The position numbers and the translations under genes are program-made. The notes beneath the pieces are model-generated. The model made no database searches and had not been told where the DNA came from. It was given only the letters and a program-made list of their open reading frames with translations. A stretch of DNA of 64,000 bases from NCBI GenBank assembly GCA_026018925.1, contig JAKSZU010000002.1, forward strand, positions 153,014,495 to 153,078,494. Reading direction: 5' to 3'. Every line of letters starts with the position of its first letter. Position 1 is the stretch's first letter. Shown here piece after piece: positions 1 to 11,054 of the stretch. The stretch is from Tupaia tana. Its lineage: Eukaryota; Chordata; Mammalia; Scandentia; Tupaiidae.

Positions 1-401
1 TATCTTCATCTAGTTCTAAGTGATATTCCACATGCACAGGCACTCCTCTGATGGTTTCTTAAGACGAATCTTTCTCTTTCTATACACATGCACACAAACA
101 TGCACATACATTGGATGAAGGTTCTTCAGAGCAACAGAATTAATAGGATGTTTGGACATACATGACTACACTGACAGCTCTGATCCCTGGCATTGTGACT
201 GAGGATTTGTGTAACAGAGCCTAATACCTATCAAGAAGTGGCTAATAAGTTTATAAATGATATGCATGTATTACATGTATTCTTTCCCCATCGATTAATT
301 TTCATCAAAATGACATTTCTACATGTGAAAAATGAGTAAGTTCCTGTCCTATATTAGAGATAAAAGTTATTTTTAGTCTTGTAATGTGGATTATTTCTGT
401 G
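1..401. other. No recognisable feature
   Basis: AT-rich sequence without a supported ORF, repeat family or regulatory signature that I can name. Confidence 0.5.
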
Positions 402-905
402 TTGCTGTGTAGCTCATTACTCCTAGATTTAGTGGCGTGAAATAGCAAACTTGATTTATTCACAGTTTCTGTGGGTCAGGGACCCAGGCATGGCTTAGCA
501 GCATCCTCTGGTTCAGGATGTCTACAAGGCACTGTTTAGGGCTAAGATTGTCTCGGGGCTCACCTGGGGGAAGACGCACTTCTAAGCTCACTTCTCTGGT
601 TGTTGACAGGTCTCAGGTCCTCTCTGGCTAGCATCCAGTGACATCATTGTGTTGTTATGTGGGTTTTCCACAGGGCTACTCACAACATGGCGGCTGGCTT
701 GTCTAAGGCTCTGAGTGTGTGTGAGAGGGGTGCCCAAGATGGAAGCTACACACCAACCTCATTGCTTTTGCCATATTCTCTCCATTAGCAATGAATCACT
801 AGGTCTAGCCTGCAGTTTAGGGAAGGAGATTATATGAGTATGACTCTAAGGAGAAAGACACTATTGGGAGCCTTCTTAAAAGCTGCCTGCCAAATTAAAT
901 GTCTA
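402..905. repeat. Old interspersed repeat, copy 1 of a two-copy family
   Basis: The segment has the layout of a common old mammalian repeat: TTGCTGTGTAGC, then a TTAGTGG motif, TTTATTCACAGTTTCTGTGGG, GTCAGGGACCCAGGCATGG and ACAACATGGCGGCTGGCTT. A diverged second copy with the same order of motifs lies at 52862-53215. I do not assign a family name with confidence; an LTR or a DNA transposon remains possible. Confidence 0.5.
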
Positions 906-1827
906 ATAAGCCATCAATTTTTGATTTTAAAATCTTTGTCATTAATCATCTTTTTTTTTCTCATTTTACTACCATCTTGATCTCTATCTCATTTCCATGT
1001 AAGCAGATTATTTAACAACTTTCTTAACTCTACATGAGCCTCGTTCTATTTCTCATTCCTCCATGCTTATTAACACTCCTGAAAAATGGCGTATTATTTC
1101 ACGTTTTTGTTCACAAACCTTCAATGGCTCATTGTTGTCTTCTTCCGATTGGTATCTTTTCCCCTCTAATTTGTATCTTTCATTCAGGCCAAACTGGAGA
1201 CTTCCCTATGTTCTGAGCATCACATGATTATCTGTCCTCACTTTAACTTTTCTGTGGCGAGTGGCCAATCTGAGAAAACACGGTCTCCTTTAGACGTATG
1301 CAGAAACGCACTTTCATGAGCTTCATTAGCAATGGCTACGAGAGTATTTTGTATATGAAAATGCTATCTGCCTGTTGTTGTCAGTTGTCTTCCTGTCGTT
1401 GTTGATACTGAGACCCGATACCCGCAAGGCAGTATCAGCCTAAAGGAAGCCACATGTGTTTATCATATTTTGCCCCAAAAAGATCAGAGAAATTACATGG
1501 TGCCAGTCGTCTTTGCATCTTCAGACGATTTACATCCTGAAGCAACTGGCTTTGCATTCCATTTCCTCTTCCCCCATTTTCTGCCCTTTAAAAGAATAAA
1601 CCTGAGGCTGGTTCTGGTCCAGGCTTTCTCTACCAGAGAAGTTGGACACACCCGATTCTCACTTTTCTATACTTGTGTGTCTTCGTGTGTTTGTTGTTAC
1701 ATTTATTTCTAATCCACAGTCTTCCCCACTCAGAAAAACATGTTCACTTGAGCAAGTCCTGGTACTTTTCTCGATAAAGTCTACCTGCTTTATTCACTAA
1801 TGCCCTCATTGATTGTCTTGTTCTTAA
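906..1827. other. No recognisable feature
   Basis: Short open frames occur here (about 60-80 codons), but they have no family match I recognise, no splice context and no conservation evidence. I treat them as chance ORFs. Confidence 0.5.
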
Positions 1828-1967
1828 TTTCTCCAATCTTCTCTTGGGATCTGAGGCATTCATGCACACATGCCTGGTGTGAGTTTCAAGCCACTGGGTC
1901 TGGGACTTGAATCACGTTGTCTGCATGGGTGTCCAGCTATGTAACTATTATGCCATCTGCTGGTCCC
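1828..1967 (-). repeat. tRNA-like SINE, head-only fragment
   Basis: It reads as the reverse complement of the SINE head, ending in ATCTGCTGGTCCC, with the B-box region and the GTGTGAGTTTCAAGCCACTGG block. The pyrimidine tract and A tail are missing, so it is an old or truncated copy. Confidence 0.75.
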
Positions 1968-2577
1968 TTGTTCTTAATTCCTATAGTACAAATAATTTAC
2001 ATATGCTCTGACCACTTCACTAATTTTAACTACCTTGTTAGTGTTTTTCCTCAACTAGATTGAAGTCTGCATAACTTACTATATTTCCGTATATCCCCTG
2101 TGTCTACCAGTGTTGAACATATAATAACTTCCCAAATACTTGTGGCTTACATTGAAAAGTAGAGTGCTCCATTTTTGAGTTGCTTAGTAAAGAGTTTAGA
2201 AAAAAGGTAGGAATAGGTGACAAAGTACAAATCAAATAAAGGATTTTTAATGTATTTCCCAAGTGTAAGCTCAAGAGGGGAGGAGACAGGATTATTTTTA
2301 GCAATTTCATATTTTTTGATTATTGTTTCCTCTTTTCAGACACTTCATTTCAGTGATAGAAATAAGGGATCATTTCAGACTTTGGCAATATTTGAAGACA
2401 CTTTTGATTTCCTCAGATGAAAGAGGGAGGGGTTCTATAGGGACCTAGTGAGAGGAGGCTGCGGCTACTACCTGGTGCAGGTCAGCCCTCTGCAACAGAG
2501 AATTATCCAACCCAAGATGTCAATAAAGGTGAGTCTGAGAAACCCTGCTTTGCCCTGATCACAGAGACTAAAATCAT

Positions 2578-2747
2578 TAAGAACCTGGGTTCTGAAGCCA
2601 TAGTGCTGTATTCAAATGCAAGCTCTGACACTTACTGGCTGTGTGATCTTGGGCAAGTTTTTATCATCCACATTTCTTTGTGTTTAAGAGATCAGGATAA
2701 TAGAGCTCACTAGCATGTGTTACTAGGAGGAATAAATAAGTTAATAA
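2578..2747 (+). repeat. MIR SINE
   Basis: Contains the MIR core ACTGGCTGTGTGATCTTGGG, preceded by CCTGGGTTCTGAAGCC-like sequence and followed by a decayed GGATAATAGAGCTCAC segment. MIR is an ancient tRNA-derived SINE shared by all placental mammals, so this copy dates the local DNA as old. Confidence 0.85.
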
Positions 2748-2756
2748 TTGCAGAGT

Positions 2757-2990
2757 ACTGGGTCAGTAGGTGGAGAGGTGGTTAAGGCACTGGAGCTCAC
2801 ATGCCTGACTCTGCAGTCTGAGTCCCAGACTAGTGGCCTGAAATCACATAGGGTGCATATGCCCCCAAATCCTGAAAGAAAGGATTGTGTTGTTTCCCTC
2901 CTCCCTGGAGGGGAGGGTACTTCCTCACTTTTCCTCTCTCTCTGTCTCTCTCCTGTGAGCGCATACATCCAATGGGGGAAAAATTAGAAA
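2757..2990 (+). repeat. tRNA-like SINE, older subfamily
   Basis: Head GGTCAGTAGGTGGAGAGGTGGTTAAGGCACTGG, B-box-like GTCTGAGTCCC, pyrimidine tract TCTCTCTCTGTCTCTCTCCT, then a short A-rich end. It is more diverged and CpG-poor than the young copies, and abuts the MIR just upstream. Confidence 0.8.
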
Positions 2991-3335
2991 AGCAAAGATA
3001 ATTTCAGAATACTTACATCACTGTGTGGAATATAGTAAGATATATTAATATAACACATTTGTGAAGTGAAAAAATTTCTTTCCAGGAGTTTTTTCAGTAG
3101 TAACTTATGTTAGTCATTCCAATGATCTCTGCCAATCTCATGATCAAATAGAAAACCTAAGCAAGATTTTGTGGGCAGTTTGCCCCTAATTATGTCAATC
3201 TCCTGTAGCTGAACAACTAATCCCTGTTTTTATATTTGGTAGGGTTATAAAAATGTATTTATTTATTTCTTCAACAGATAACTAGCTTTTCCATTAAATG
3301 GATATTTCATTCTAAATCAATTCCTATGCAAACAA
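2991..3335. other. AT-rich, no recognisable feature
   Basis: No repeat or ORF that I can support apart from the SINE target site at its right end. Confidence 0.5.
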
Positions 3336-3349
3336 GAATTTAGACTTTT

Positions 3350-3650
3350 GGGAACCAGCAGTTAGTGTAATGGCTATGCTGCTGGACTCCCACGTAGTTG
3401 ACCGCGGTTCACGTCCCGGACCCGGTGGCTTAAAACTCACGCCGGGCGCATGTGCGTGCGTGCCCAAGATCCCGAGAGGAGAATGGAGGAGAAGGGATTG
3501 CGGCGTGACCATCCCCCCAGGGGGTGATTTCTCGCTTTTTGTCTCTATGTCTCTCTCTGTCTGTCTGGCGAGTGCACACGCCGTATAGCAAAAAAACAAA
3601 AACAAACAAACAAACAAACAAACAAAAAACCTCTCCAAAAAAAAAAAAAA
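3350..3650 (+). repeat. Young tRNA-like SINE with perfect TSD
   Basis: Complete copy: head GGAACCAGCAGTTAGTGTAATGG, B-box GGTTCACGTCC, GC-rich middle, CTGTCTGTCTGG tract and CGCCGTATAGC. The tail is (AAAC)n, CCTCTCC and A14. The 14-bp duplication GAATTTAGACTTTT at 3336-3349 and 3651-3664 shows target-primed insertion, as expected for L1-mobilised SINEs. Confidence 0.95.
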
Positions 3651-3813
3651 GAATTTAGACTTTTTTCTGATTTTTATAATTGGTAAAGCTGATGTAATGA
3701 CCTCATTTGTAGATATTCCTTTCATAGTATGGATGTATATGTAGAATAAATGTCCAGTAATGAATATACTGGAGTAAACTGATAGTTATATTTTAAAATG
3801 TTAGGTCTGTTCA

Positions 3814-4017
3814 GATCAGCAGTTGTCATACTGGTTACATTGCTGGACTCCCACGTATTAAATCATGGTTCAAGTTCCAGACCCAGTGGCTTAAAACTCA
3901 TGCCAGGTGTGGTCATTCCCCCTAGGGGGTGACTTCTTGCTTTCTGTCTCTCTATCTTGCTCTGTATCTCCAGTGGAGTGCACATCCCCAGTAGCAAAAA
4001 TATCTCTCTTTAAAAAA
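3814..4017 (+). repeat. tRNA-like SINE with internal deletion
   Basis: The head and tail match the family, but about 60 bp of the middle (CGTGCCCAAGATCCCGAGAGG through GGATTGCGGC) are missing between CATGCCAGGTG and TGGTCATTCCCCC. Substitutions at former CpGs suggest age. Confidence 0.8.
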
Positions 4018-4274
4018 TGCTAGATCTATCCAACATTATACTCAGGTTTCCAATTTTTACCTTGTCAACATTGAGCTTTACCCATCTCTTCAATTTTTCA
4101 CAATATAATCTGTAAAAAGCAGTATTACATTCTTTGGGCTTAAATTTGCAAAAAAACCAAAACCTTCTATATATTAATTGGCCATTTTTATGCCTGTAAG
4201 TTTTCTATTGAATTTTGCTTCCTTTTGCTCTGTAGGAGTACTTAAAAGTTTTCCGTCACGTGTTTCTTTCTTTC
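4018..4274. other. AT-rich, possibly decayed L1
   Basis: A faint resemblance to the antisense of L1 ORF2 3' sequence is all I can see, not enough for a repeat call. Confidence 0.25.
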
Positions 4275-4535
4275 TTTTTTTTTGAGAGGTTTTTCGCTAT
4301 AGTGCGTGTGTGCTCGCCAGACAGACAGAGAGAGATATAGAGACAGAAAGCGAGAAATCACCCCCCAGGGGGGATGGTCATGCCGCAATCCTTTCTCCTC
4401 CATTCTCCTCTCGGGATCTTGGGCACGCACGCACATGCGCCCGGCATGAGTTGTAAGCCACCGGGTCCAGGACGCGAACCGCGGTCGACTACGTGGGAGT
4501 CCAGCGACATAGCCATTACGCTAACTGCTGGTTCC
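4275..4535 (-). repeat. Young tRNA-like SINE
   Basis: Full reverse-complement copy from a T-run followed by GAGAGGTTTTTCGCTATAG to GCTAACTGCTGGTTCCCC, with the GTCGACTACGTGGGAGTCC block intact and CpG-rich. Confidence 0.92.
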
Positions 4536-5365
4536 CCTTTCTTTTAAGACAATAAAGATTTTTAAAATTTAATCATGTATACTCCCAATTTTTAATTTTC
4601 ATTATTTATTGAGTTAGTTTGTTATGTGTTTCAAACACGAGAAAAATAAATACCTTTTGCATTATTTATGTGGCTAGATATCACATCTATCTTTTGCATC
4701 TTTTCCCTTTGATGTGTTTCATCTTTATCTTTTTTCTCTTAGTAACTTGGATCTTCCTACACTGGCAACAATTTGCAGCTTTGACCATTCCGTTCTTGCT
4801 GTTTCTAATGTGTTAGCTTTCTAAAGGCATTTTGCCTTTAATTTGCTCTCCAAAGTCTTCTATCTCCCCTTTTACCTGTTTTATCTTTGATTTTTATTTA
4901 GTTCCACGTTCTGTTGAACTTTTTCCAGCGTACATAACCTGTGTGGAATATATAATTCTTTGTTCCTTGTATGCTTCCTCTGAATGTGTTTTGAGGTGTA
5001 TTTTGTGTATGTTACTTCATCCTACCATATGTTAACACATGGACTATAGACAATGACTCACTGGTCCTGCTAGTGCCTTAAACTTAACAGCATATAACAT
5101 CACCTGAGGAGTTTAAAAATTCCAGTGGGAAGGTCCCATTACCAACCCCATCCTGATCAGGCACTGTCTGGATATGTGTTCCCTCTAAAGCCTGAACCCA
5201 GGAGTAGAGTGGAAAACTTGCTCCTGCTCAGGGACACTGGCCAACAAGCTCTATTGTGCTGTAGCTCTATATAGGTAAATCTTGAATCATTCATTTGCAG
5301 TTTGGTTGTATGACTATGTTCTCTTTCTTTTTGTTTAGTTATTTGTCTTTAAATTTTGTTACAGG
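4536..5365. other. AT-rich, no recognisable feature
   Basis: Short ORFs near 4619-5035 are T-rich and look like antisense of A-rich repeat remnants. I could not place them in a family. Confidence 0.4.
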
Positions 5366-5836
5366 ATGTGTGTGCTTGATGGTGAGAGATGGTGGGAGGT
5401 GGAGAGGGCTGAGAAGGCACCTCTCAGGAGGGATAGCCACGCCACAATCACTCTTCCTCCATTCTCCTCTTGGAATTTTGGGCACATGTCTGGTGTACCT
5501 TTCAAGACACTGTCTAGGACTTGAACCATGCAGTCAGTGCCATATGACATCACAAGAGATGGGGGTTAGTGCCAGAAGTGGAGTGTGTGGAGAAGAGGGA
5601 CCTAAGGAAGGACATTTGGAGGAGGGATATGGAGACAGAGCATTGACGGGATGGGGAGGTGTGGTATTATTGGTGGAAGATATTCTGATCAACTGGACTG
5701 GGGAGAAATGTTCACATATTGAAATGTTCACTTTGTAAGCTAAATAATATGATTGAATGTATATAAAAAATAAAATAAAAAAAAGATAAAAAGAGACCCA
5801 GCTATCTTAACCAACAAGCCGCCAGCTGGCCCATAT
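5366..5836 (-). repeat. tRNA-like SINE split by a foreign segment
   Basis: The tail and middle of a minus-strand SINE (GATAGCCACGCCACAATC, CCATTCTCCTCTTGG) run to about 5555. The head-like end (GAGACCCAGCTATCTTAACC to GCCAGCTGGCCC) is at 5797-5836. Between them, 5556-5796 is unrelated and ends in an A-rich tail, which suggests a retroposed insert on the plus strand. Confidence 0.6.
5556..5796 (+). repeat. Unidentified A-tailed insert inside a SINE
   Basis: About 240 bp, purine-rich, ending TATATAAAAAATAAAATAAAAAAAAG. The A-rich end and position inside a SINE suggest retroposition. I do not recognise the family; an L1 3' UTR of an older subfamily is one possibility. Confidence 0.4.
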
Positions 5837-5837
5837 G

Positions 5838-6030
5838 TTCACTTTCTTTTGGCAAAGTACTTAGGAAAGGAATATCTACTTGACTTGAATAATAAGGGTA
5901 TTTTTAACATAATGAATTGCCTAATCACCCCCCTCCAATTATTGCACCATTTTACATTCCATTTGGCTTAGCGAATTCACAATGCTGGTCTTATGCTTTT
6001 TGTTGTTAAGTGTGAGAGCAATGTCTTTTC
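5838..6030 (-). repeat. Ancient L1 ORF2 3' fragment (tentative)
   Basis: The order TTCTTTTGGCAAAGTACTTAGG ... TTATTGCACCATTTTACATTCC matches the antisense of the conserved L1 ORF2 C-terminal region (compare the clearer copy at 59900-60060). Heavily decayed. Confidence 0.45.
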
Positions 6031-6577
6031 CTATTTCCCTACATCAATGAGCTAAAACTAAAATTTTAATATTTTGGCAATCTTAACTACTAATTTATAA
6101 TTGGTTTTTAAAAATTTATACATGTTTTATGCTCATAATCTTGGATTGTAGTAGCACACTTGGTAAGTTGACTTATATTTGTTTTATTGCCTTTTTCTCT
6201 AAAATTAGTTTTGTCATTTTGTGCCTGTGAGTTGTGGTCATACTTTCACCAAGTGCTGATGATTGCTCATAATCGGAGATTTTTGTATTTTAAAATTTCT
6301 GGTTTTCTTTGCTGTTTACTATGGCCCTTTGCCTGAGACTGCGTTGTGACTCAGGATAGGCCACTGGGATTCAGTCTCTTTCTTTAAAATAAATATATAA
6401 TATTTATATTTAAAAGTATATTACTGTATTGGTCACAACACAGAATAATATAAAGCACAATTTCTAGTATAAAACAGTCAAAATAAAAACCCAAACTCTA
6501 ATTTTAGCTAGCTGTGGAGGAGTGGATAATTTCTCTCTCAGTGTACTCATTGGTAAGAATTAATGAGAGCCATAAAT
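6031..6577. other. AT-rich, no recognisable feature
   Basis: May continue the decayed L1 on its left, but no motif confirms it. Confidence 0.4.
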
Positions 6578-6655
6578 TGGGCCAGCCCATAGCTTTGTGA
6601 TTAAGGGAGCTGGAATCCATGTGGCCGACCATGGTATGACAAAACCCCATTGGGG
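6578..6655 (+). repeat. tRNA-like SINE head, split
   Basis: GGGCCAGCCCATAGCTTTGTGATTAAGG to GGCCGACCATGGTATGAC is a head of the older subfamily. Its probable tail (pyrimidine tract and GTACCCTATAGCAATT) is at 7165-7240, so the LTR-like sequence between them appears to have landed within the SINE. Confidence 0.6.
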
Positions 6656-7075
6656 TATGCTGTTTTGTGAGGGTCTTTGCTCCTCCAAAAGGTGGGTCAC
6701 ACAGAGACTCAGGGAAGTTAGAGAAAGATCAAAGCACTGATGTCATGTTGTTTATTGTTGAATTTAGGGTGGGCTGGCAAAGCCCACAGCAGTACAAGTG
6801 CTTCCTCCCTCTTGGAGCTCACAGAACTCTGAGCTGAGCTGAGTCAATGTTGAACTAAGCCAAGGCCATCAGGGCACACCAGGCTGAACCAAGGCCAAGC
6901 AGAGCAGGGCTAGCTGACCTGGTGCTCCTTTCTCTTAAAGGGGCTGCAGACAATAGTGGCTCATTGCCAAAATAAACTGTCACACACACGTGTGTGTTAC
7001 ATCCAATGGTGTAAAACAGCAAAGTCATAATTACACAATAAGTGTGCAAGTGCAGTACAACCAATAACGTAAGTT
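6656..7075 (-). mobile_element. LTR-like segment within a SINE
   Basis: Read on the minus strand it carries an AATAAA signal in CAACAATAAACAACATG, followed about 90 bases later by the end ACCCTCACAAAACA. That is a plausible R-U5 layout of a retroviral LTR. It also has GC-box-poor, AGCTCAGCTCAG-rich U3-like sequence. Exact ends and a TSD are not clean, so the call is tentative. Confidence 0.4.
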
Positions 7076-7164
7076 GTTTACCCTGTGGCCTTCAAACATG
7101 GTAAGATAGGAGGTGAGGGAGCCAGACTAAACCATCCTGACCCCAATTGCAATACAGGTTCTTC

Positions 7165-7240
7165 CTCCTTCTCTCTCTCTCTCTCTCACTATGTCTTTCT
7201 GTCTCTCTCTGGCAAGCATATGTACCCTATAGCAATTAAA
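7165..7240 (+). repeat. tRNA-like SINE tail
   Basis: CTCTCTCTCACTATGTCTTTCTGTCTCTCTCTGG followed by ACCCTATAGCAATT is the typical 3' end of the family; partner of the head at 6578. Confidence 0.65.
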
Positions 7241-7254
7241 AAAATAATAACAAT

Positions 7255-7345
7255 ATCTACCCACTGGGTTTGTAATAATCCAATGAATTAAAATATATAA
7301 AATATTTAGAATAGAGCCTGGAACCTCATAAATACTAAAACATTG
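7255..7345 (+). repeat. MIR 3' fragment (tentative)
   Basis: GGAACCTCATAAATACTAAAA preceded by AATCCAATGAATTAAAATATATAAAA follows the MIR 3' order (ATGAGTTAATA, AGAACAGTGCCTGGCACA, AGTAAGCGCTCAATAAA) with many changes. Confidence 0.45.
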
Positions 7346-7999
7346 GCTGCTACTTTGTTGATGGCAAGGAGAAAGATGATGACAATTGGAATCTCTGCTT
7401 TGTCTCTGTTTTTACAAAACCTCTGAGAAAGTTATTTTGGGGGGAAATGGAAACTCTAATGTCATTATAAAGGCACTTTATATTTTAACAGTAATGATGG
7501 ATCAAATGATTAATAACTTTAAATAATCTATTCATTATTTTTTCCTAATGGAATTACCTATATATTATTTGTCTTTGTAGTAGCTCCTGTTCTAATTAAA
7601 GTGACTACAAAGTATTAATGTCAGATAATGTATTTAATTAATGATATATCCATATTTAAATTGAGATATTTGGCAAGGACTTGTAACCATGTATATGTAA
7701 ACATTGTTTAAGTGAATTTTGCATGTCTGTACACTATGCGGTATACTAGATAGTGGGTAGGAAAAAATGATTAATTGTTGAAAGTAGTACTTTCATGTTT
7801 ATAGTTTTCAAAACCATCTCCATTTTTTGATTTACAGGAACTTGCTCCATAAATATGCTTAATCCTTTGAGTCTTAAGATACATTTTGGGAATCATCGTA
7901 TATCACTTATGTTCCAACAACAATCTTTTCTACATATGAGGCCAGGCAAATCATTCTGTGTTACTACAAGAGTAATATTACATATACACACACACATTA
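7346..7999. other. AT-rich, no recognisable feature
   Basis: No supported ORF or repeat family. Confidence 0.5.
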
Positions 8000-8265
8000 G
8001 GGGCCAGCAGGTGGTGTGCTGGTTAAGGCACTGGACTCTCTTATGTCTGATGATGGTTTGAGTTCTGGACCCAGCAGCTTGAAAATCATACCTAGTGAAT
8101 GTGCATGCATGGCCAAAATCCCAGGAGGAGAATGGAAGAGATTGGGATTACAGTGTGGCCATCCCCCTTGGGAGTTGATTTATCACTTTCTCTCTCACTG
8201 TCTTTCTGTCTGTCTCTCTCCAGAGGCCTATGGCAAAAACGTTAAAAAAAAAAAAAAAAAAAAAC
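8000..8265 (+). repeat. tRNA-like SINE, older subfamily
   Basis: Head GGGGCCAGCAGGTGGTGTGCTGGTTAAGG, degenerate B-box GGTTTGAGTTC, pyrimidine tract and A20 tail. TG/CA substitutions replace the CpGs of the young copies. Confidence 0.88.
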
Positions 8266-8469
8266 ATTGTGACTCATTTGCTTTTTTTACAGTGTGAAAG
8301 TAAAGCAGTCTGGAACAGTCTGTGGGCTACAAAATCCTTTAAAATTATAAAGGCCTCAGAAACGCATACCCTGAGACCTTGGCTTGCTCTCTGTCTCCCC
8401 ACCCCCATCAGGGTTATTGCCTGAAAAAGGCATGCTTTAGTTTCCACTAAACAAACCATGGTGCTGCCA

Positions 8470-8790
8470 ATGGATTAGAGATTTTACAATGTGACCTACC
8501 CCACTTTCTGCTTCCCGGTGTTCTTGAGTTCATGATGTAAAGAATAAGGTATCAGCAATCGGCTGCCTTCATTATTCTAAATGAACTAGTGTAAACTCTT
8601 GACAAACAACGTATAACGACCCCTCTTCTGTCCTTTCTTTGTTGTGTGAACATGCTTTCTCAGTCACCATTTCAATAAATACGTTATTTGGAAATGAATT
8701 TTTCTCATCTAAGTGATGTGTCCTGACCCCTGGCTCAAAGAGACCACTCGGATTTCGCTCGCTATGCTTCAGTCTTTTTAGGTTGGCAGT
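8470..8790 (+). mobile_element. ERV LTR, family shared with 38840-39100
   Basis: Starts TGTGACCTACCCC, carries GTTCATGATGTAAAGAATAA and GTAAACTCTTGACAAACAAC, then an AATAAA signal in TTTCAATAAATACG. The first half aligns by eye with the minus-strand sequence at 38840-39100, which identifies both as LTRs of one family, probably ERV1-like. Confidence 0.65.
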
Positions 8791-9582
8791 ACTCAGAACC
8801 CCAATTGCTAAAATGTCACTAGCTGTTTTCTGGCTTCTCTCGTATTCTTCATTTCATTTGAAAAGGGGATGGGGGCATTGAAAAGTGAATGTGATATTAT
8901 ATTTTAATTTTCTTTGTCTTATTTTAGAGTTTAAACTTGATAAAAGATCAAAAACTCCCCATTTCTTGCTTTTACTTAAAAATCGCTGCTTACCAGCCAC
9001 CTCCCTGGAGCAGTCTCTCCTGACAAAATCATCTCACATTTTGTCCCAGGCTACCTGACGGGTGGTTGTGTCCCTGCTACTTTCACCAGGTTGACAGAAA
9101 CTCTAGCTGCTGGGTAGAGACTGGATACTTGCTCTGCACACTGTAGGGTGCCGAGGACCAAAGGGAAACAGTGAGTGGGACCTTCCTGGTCATTCTTCCT
9201 ACCCTCAGCGACCATTGAGAGTGACCACTGAACTCCAAGGCTAAAGTGTTTGGAGTGTGACCTGCCTGTACCTGGCCAGCTTCCTGGAGACTTGGGCTCT
9301 ACATGTTATTCCATTCAAAGAAATAGCAGCGTGACTCCAAAATCCCTTAAAAACAGTGTACATGTCTCTTAAACCGTGTGTGGGGATTCTGACAGGAAAC
9401 ATAGAGGAGCTTAACAGCCACCATAAAAGACTTTTCCTTTCCTCAAAACTTTCTTCTCAAGCAAGTCACAATTCTGCTTCTCTCTTTCTCTCCTTCAGCC
9501 TCCTTTCTGACAATACTAAGTTTTCTGAGATGGCTAACATAGATTTTAAACCCCAAATGTAAGTTTCCTCCTTAATTTAATT
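8791..9582. other. No recognisable feature
   Basis: Mixed composition with one pyrimidine-rich stretch at 9440-9510. I see no repeat family or credible exon. Confidence 0.5.
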
Positions 9583-10359
9583 TTTTTTTTTTTGGAGGTC
9601 CAGAATTGCCTTCAAGCTGCAAGGAAGCTAATGAATACCATTCTGGGAAGGAGAGGGAGAGTGATGAAGCTCACTTGTGTTAGCCTCATGCCAAGGGTTG
9701 GTGCAGCTTCCAAGAATGGGGAGACAATTCCATGAGGAGAAAAGCTTTTAAGAAAATCTACAACACCCAGGCTGTTCTCGCCTATGGTACTGCAGTCCAC
9801 TGTTGCTTCTTTTTTTTCCTGCTGGTCTATTCCTTTCTCTTGTGCTACTTCTAACACATTTGCTTTCTCCCAGTTCTGCCTCCATAGGTCCTTTTGGAAA
9901 CTTCTTTTTGCTGGGTACATTTGTCAATTAGTGAGCAGCCCCGCTGTCATGAAAGGCACTATGAAGAGACAAAGCAGTGACCATATGAAGAATCATAATG
10001 CCTCCTTACTGTTGGTGGTGCCTCACTTGCTAAGAAGTTGGAAGAACTGTGGACAGAAAGTCCTGCCTTGTACTTGGAGCCTTCCTGTGAGTGGGTAGAA
10101 TATCTTGGCTCAACTTTTACTGGGCGGGAAGGACAACTTGCTCAAGATTGATGTGGAGTGCTTGCAGTGTCTCTACACTTCTCTCCTCACCAGTACTCAC
10201 CTTTCCTTACCATCCCTAGTGAAGGAAGGAACCGAGCTGTGAGGTGTTGGGATGGCAGAGGAAGCGGTAGCTGGTAAATGCTTTAGCCTATCTATAAAGA
10301 TGATGGCTGCTCTTCCTGATGTGTATGCTGTCTTTGAACTCCTTAGTAATTTTAAAATA
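9583..10359. other. No recognised family; T-run at left end
   Basis: A T13 run at about 9583 leads into higher-complexity sequence, as in a minus-strand retroposed transcript. A 102-codon minus-strand frame at 9612-9920 and a plus frame at 9784-10098 have no similarity I recognise, so no gene is called. Confidence 0.3.
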
Positions 10360-10606
10360 TAGTTTATTTTTACCAGAGAGTCTCTCTAGAGAAAGGCAGG
10401 GAGATAGCAGGAGGGGAGAGAGAGTACGCCCTATGGGGCATGGTCACTCAGAAATCCTTCTCCTCCATTTCTCCATCTTATTATGATTTGGGGTATAAAC
10501 ACATGTACAAACACTACGAGTGTTTCTTAAGCCAACGAGACTGAGATTTGATGTGGTTGGCCTCATGGGATCTGGCTCCCTCAATCACCAGGGCATGGGC
10601 CAGTCC
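10360..10606 (-). repeat. tRNA-like SINE, older subfamily
   Basis: Minus-strand copy: GAGTCTCTCTAGAGAAAGGC, TCCTTCTCCTCCATTTCTCC, CACATGTACAAACA, GCCTCATGGGATCTGGCTCCC and a degenerate head ending at GGCCAGTCCC. Confidence 0.7.
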
Positions 10607-10765
10607 CTTAGTTTTGTTTAAAAGATATTTTAACCCCTAAAACTAAGAATTCACCTGGAGTGGTACTTCCCAAACCTCTCTGCAAAATTCACTTGGGCCG
10701 TGTTTCCACCTATTTTCCCACTGTTAGCAACTAAATTCTATCCTGGGTTATTTATCTATTATGTA

Positions 10766-10785
10766 TGTATGTATGTATGTATGTA
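10766..10785. repeat. (TATG)n microsatellite
   Basis: Five tandem GTAT units directly abut the left TIR of the MITE that follows. Confidence 0.9.
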
Positions 10786-10868
10786 CTGGGTTGTTGGAAA
10801 AGTCATGATGCATTTTTGCATAGGAAAACATAGAAAAAAATACATCGTGACTTTTCAGACAACCCATT
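10786..10868. mobile_element. Mariner-like MITE, family 1, copy A
   Basis: About 80-bp near-palindrome. Left end CTGGGTTGTTGGAAAAGTC and right end GACTTTTCAGACAACCCA are inverted copies, next to TA as expected for Tc1/mariner insertion. No coding capacity. Related copies are at 39624, 39869 and 50353. Confidence 0.8.
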
Positions 10869-11054
10869 TATCTCTTCAATGAGAAAGAGAGAGAACCAGC
10901 ACCTCCAGCAGGGTCGCGGTGCCACTACCCACCCAGCCTCAGCCAGCCCTGCATCATGGGTAAGCGTGTGCCTAGAGTCCTTAGAGAAGTCACCACATGT
11001 GAATCCAGTACCCCCTCAGGTGGGTCAGCCTTATAGAAAGTTGCTTTTCACACT

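Noticed and set aside
3350-3440. SINE heads as functional tRNA genes
   Set aside because: Only the A- and B-box like parts match tRNA. No cloverleaf with intact acceptor stem and anticodon loop can be drawn, and the copies are dispersed with poly-A tails and TSDs.
9612-9920. 102-codon minus-strand frame
   Set aside because: No similarity that I recognise, an overlapping plus frame of similar length, and no splice or promoter context.
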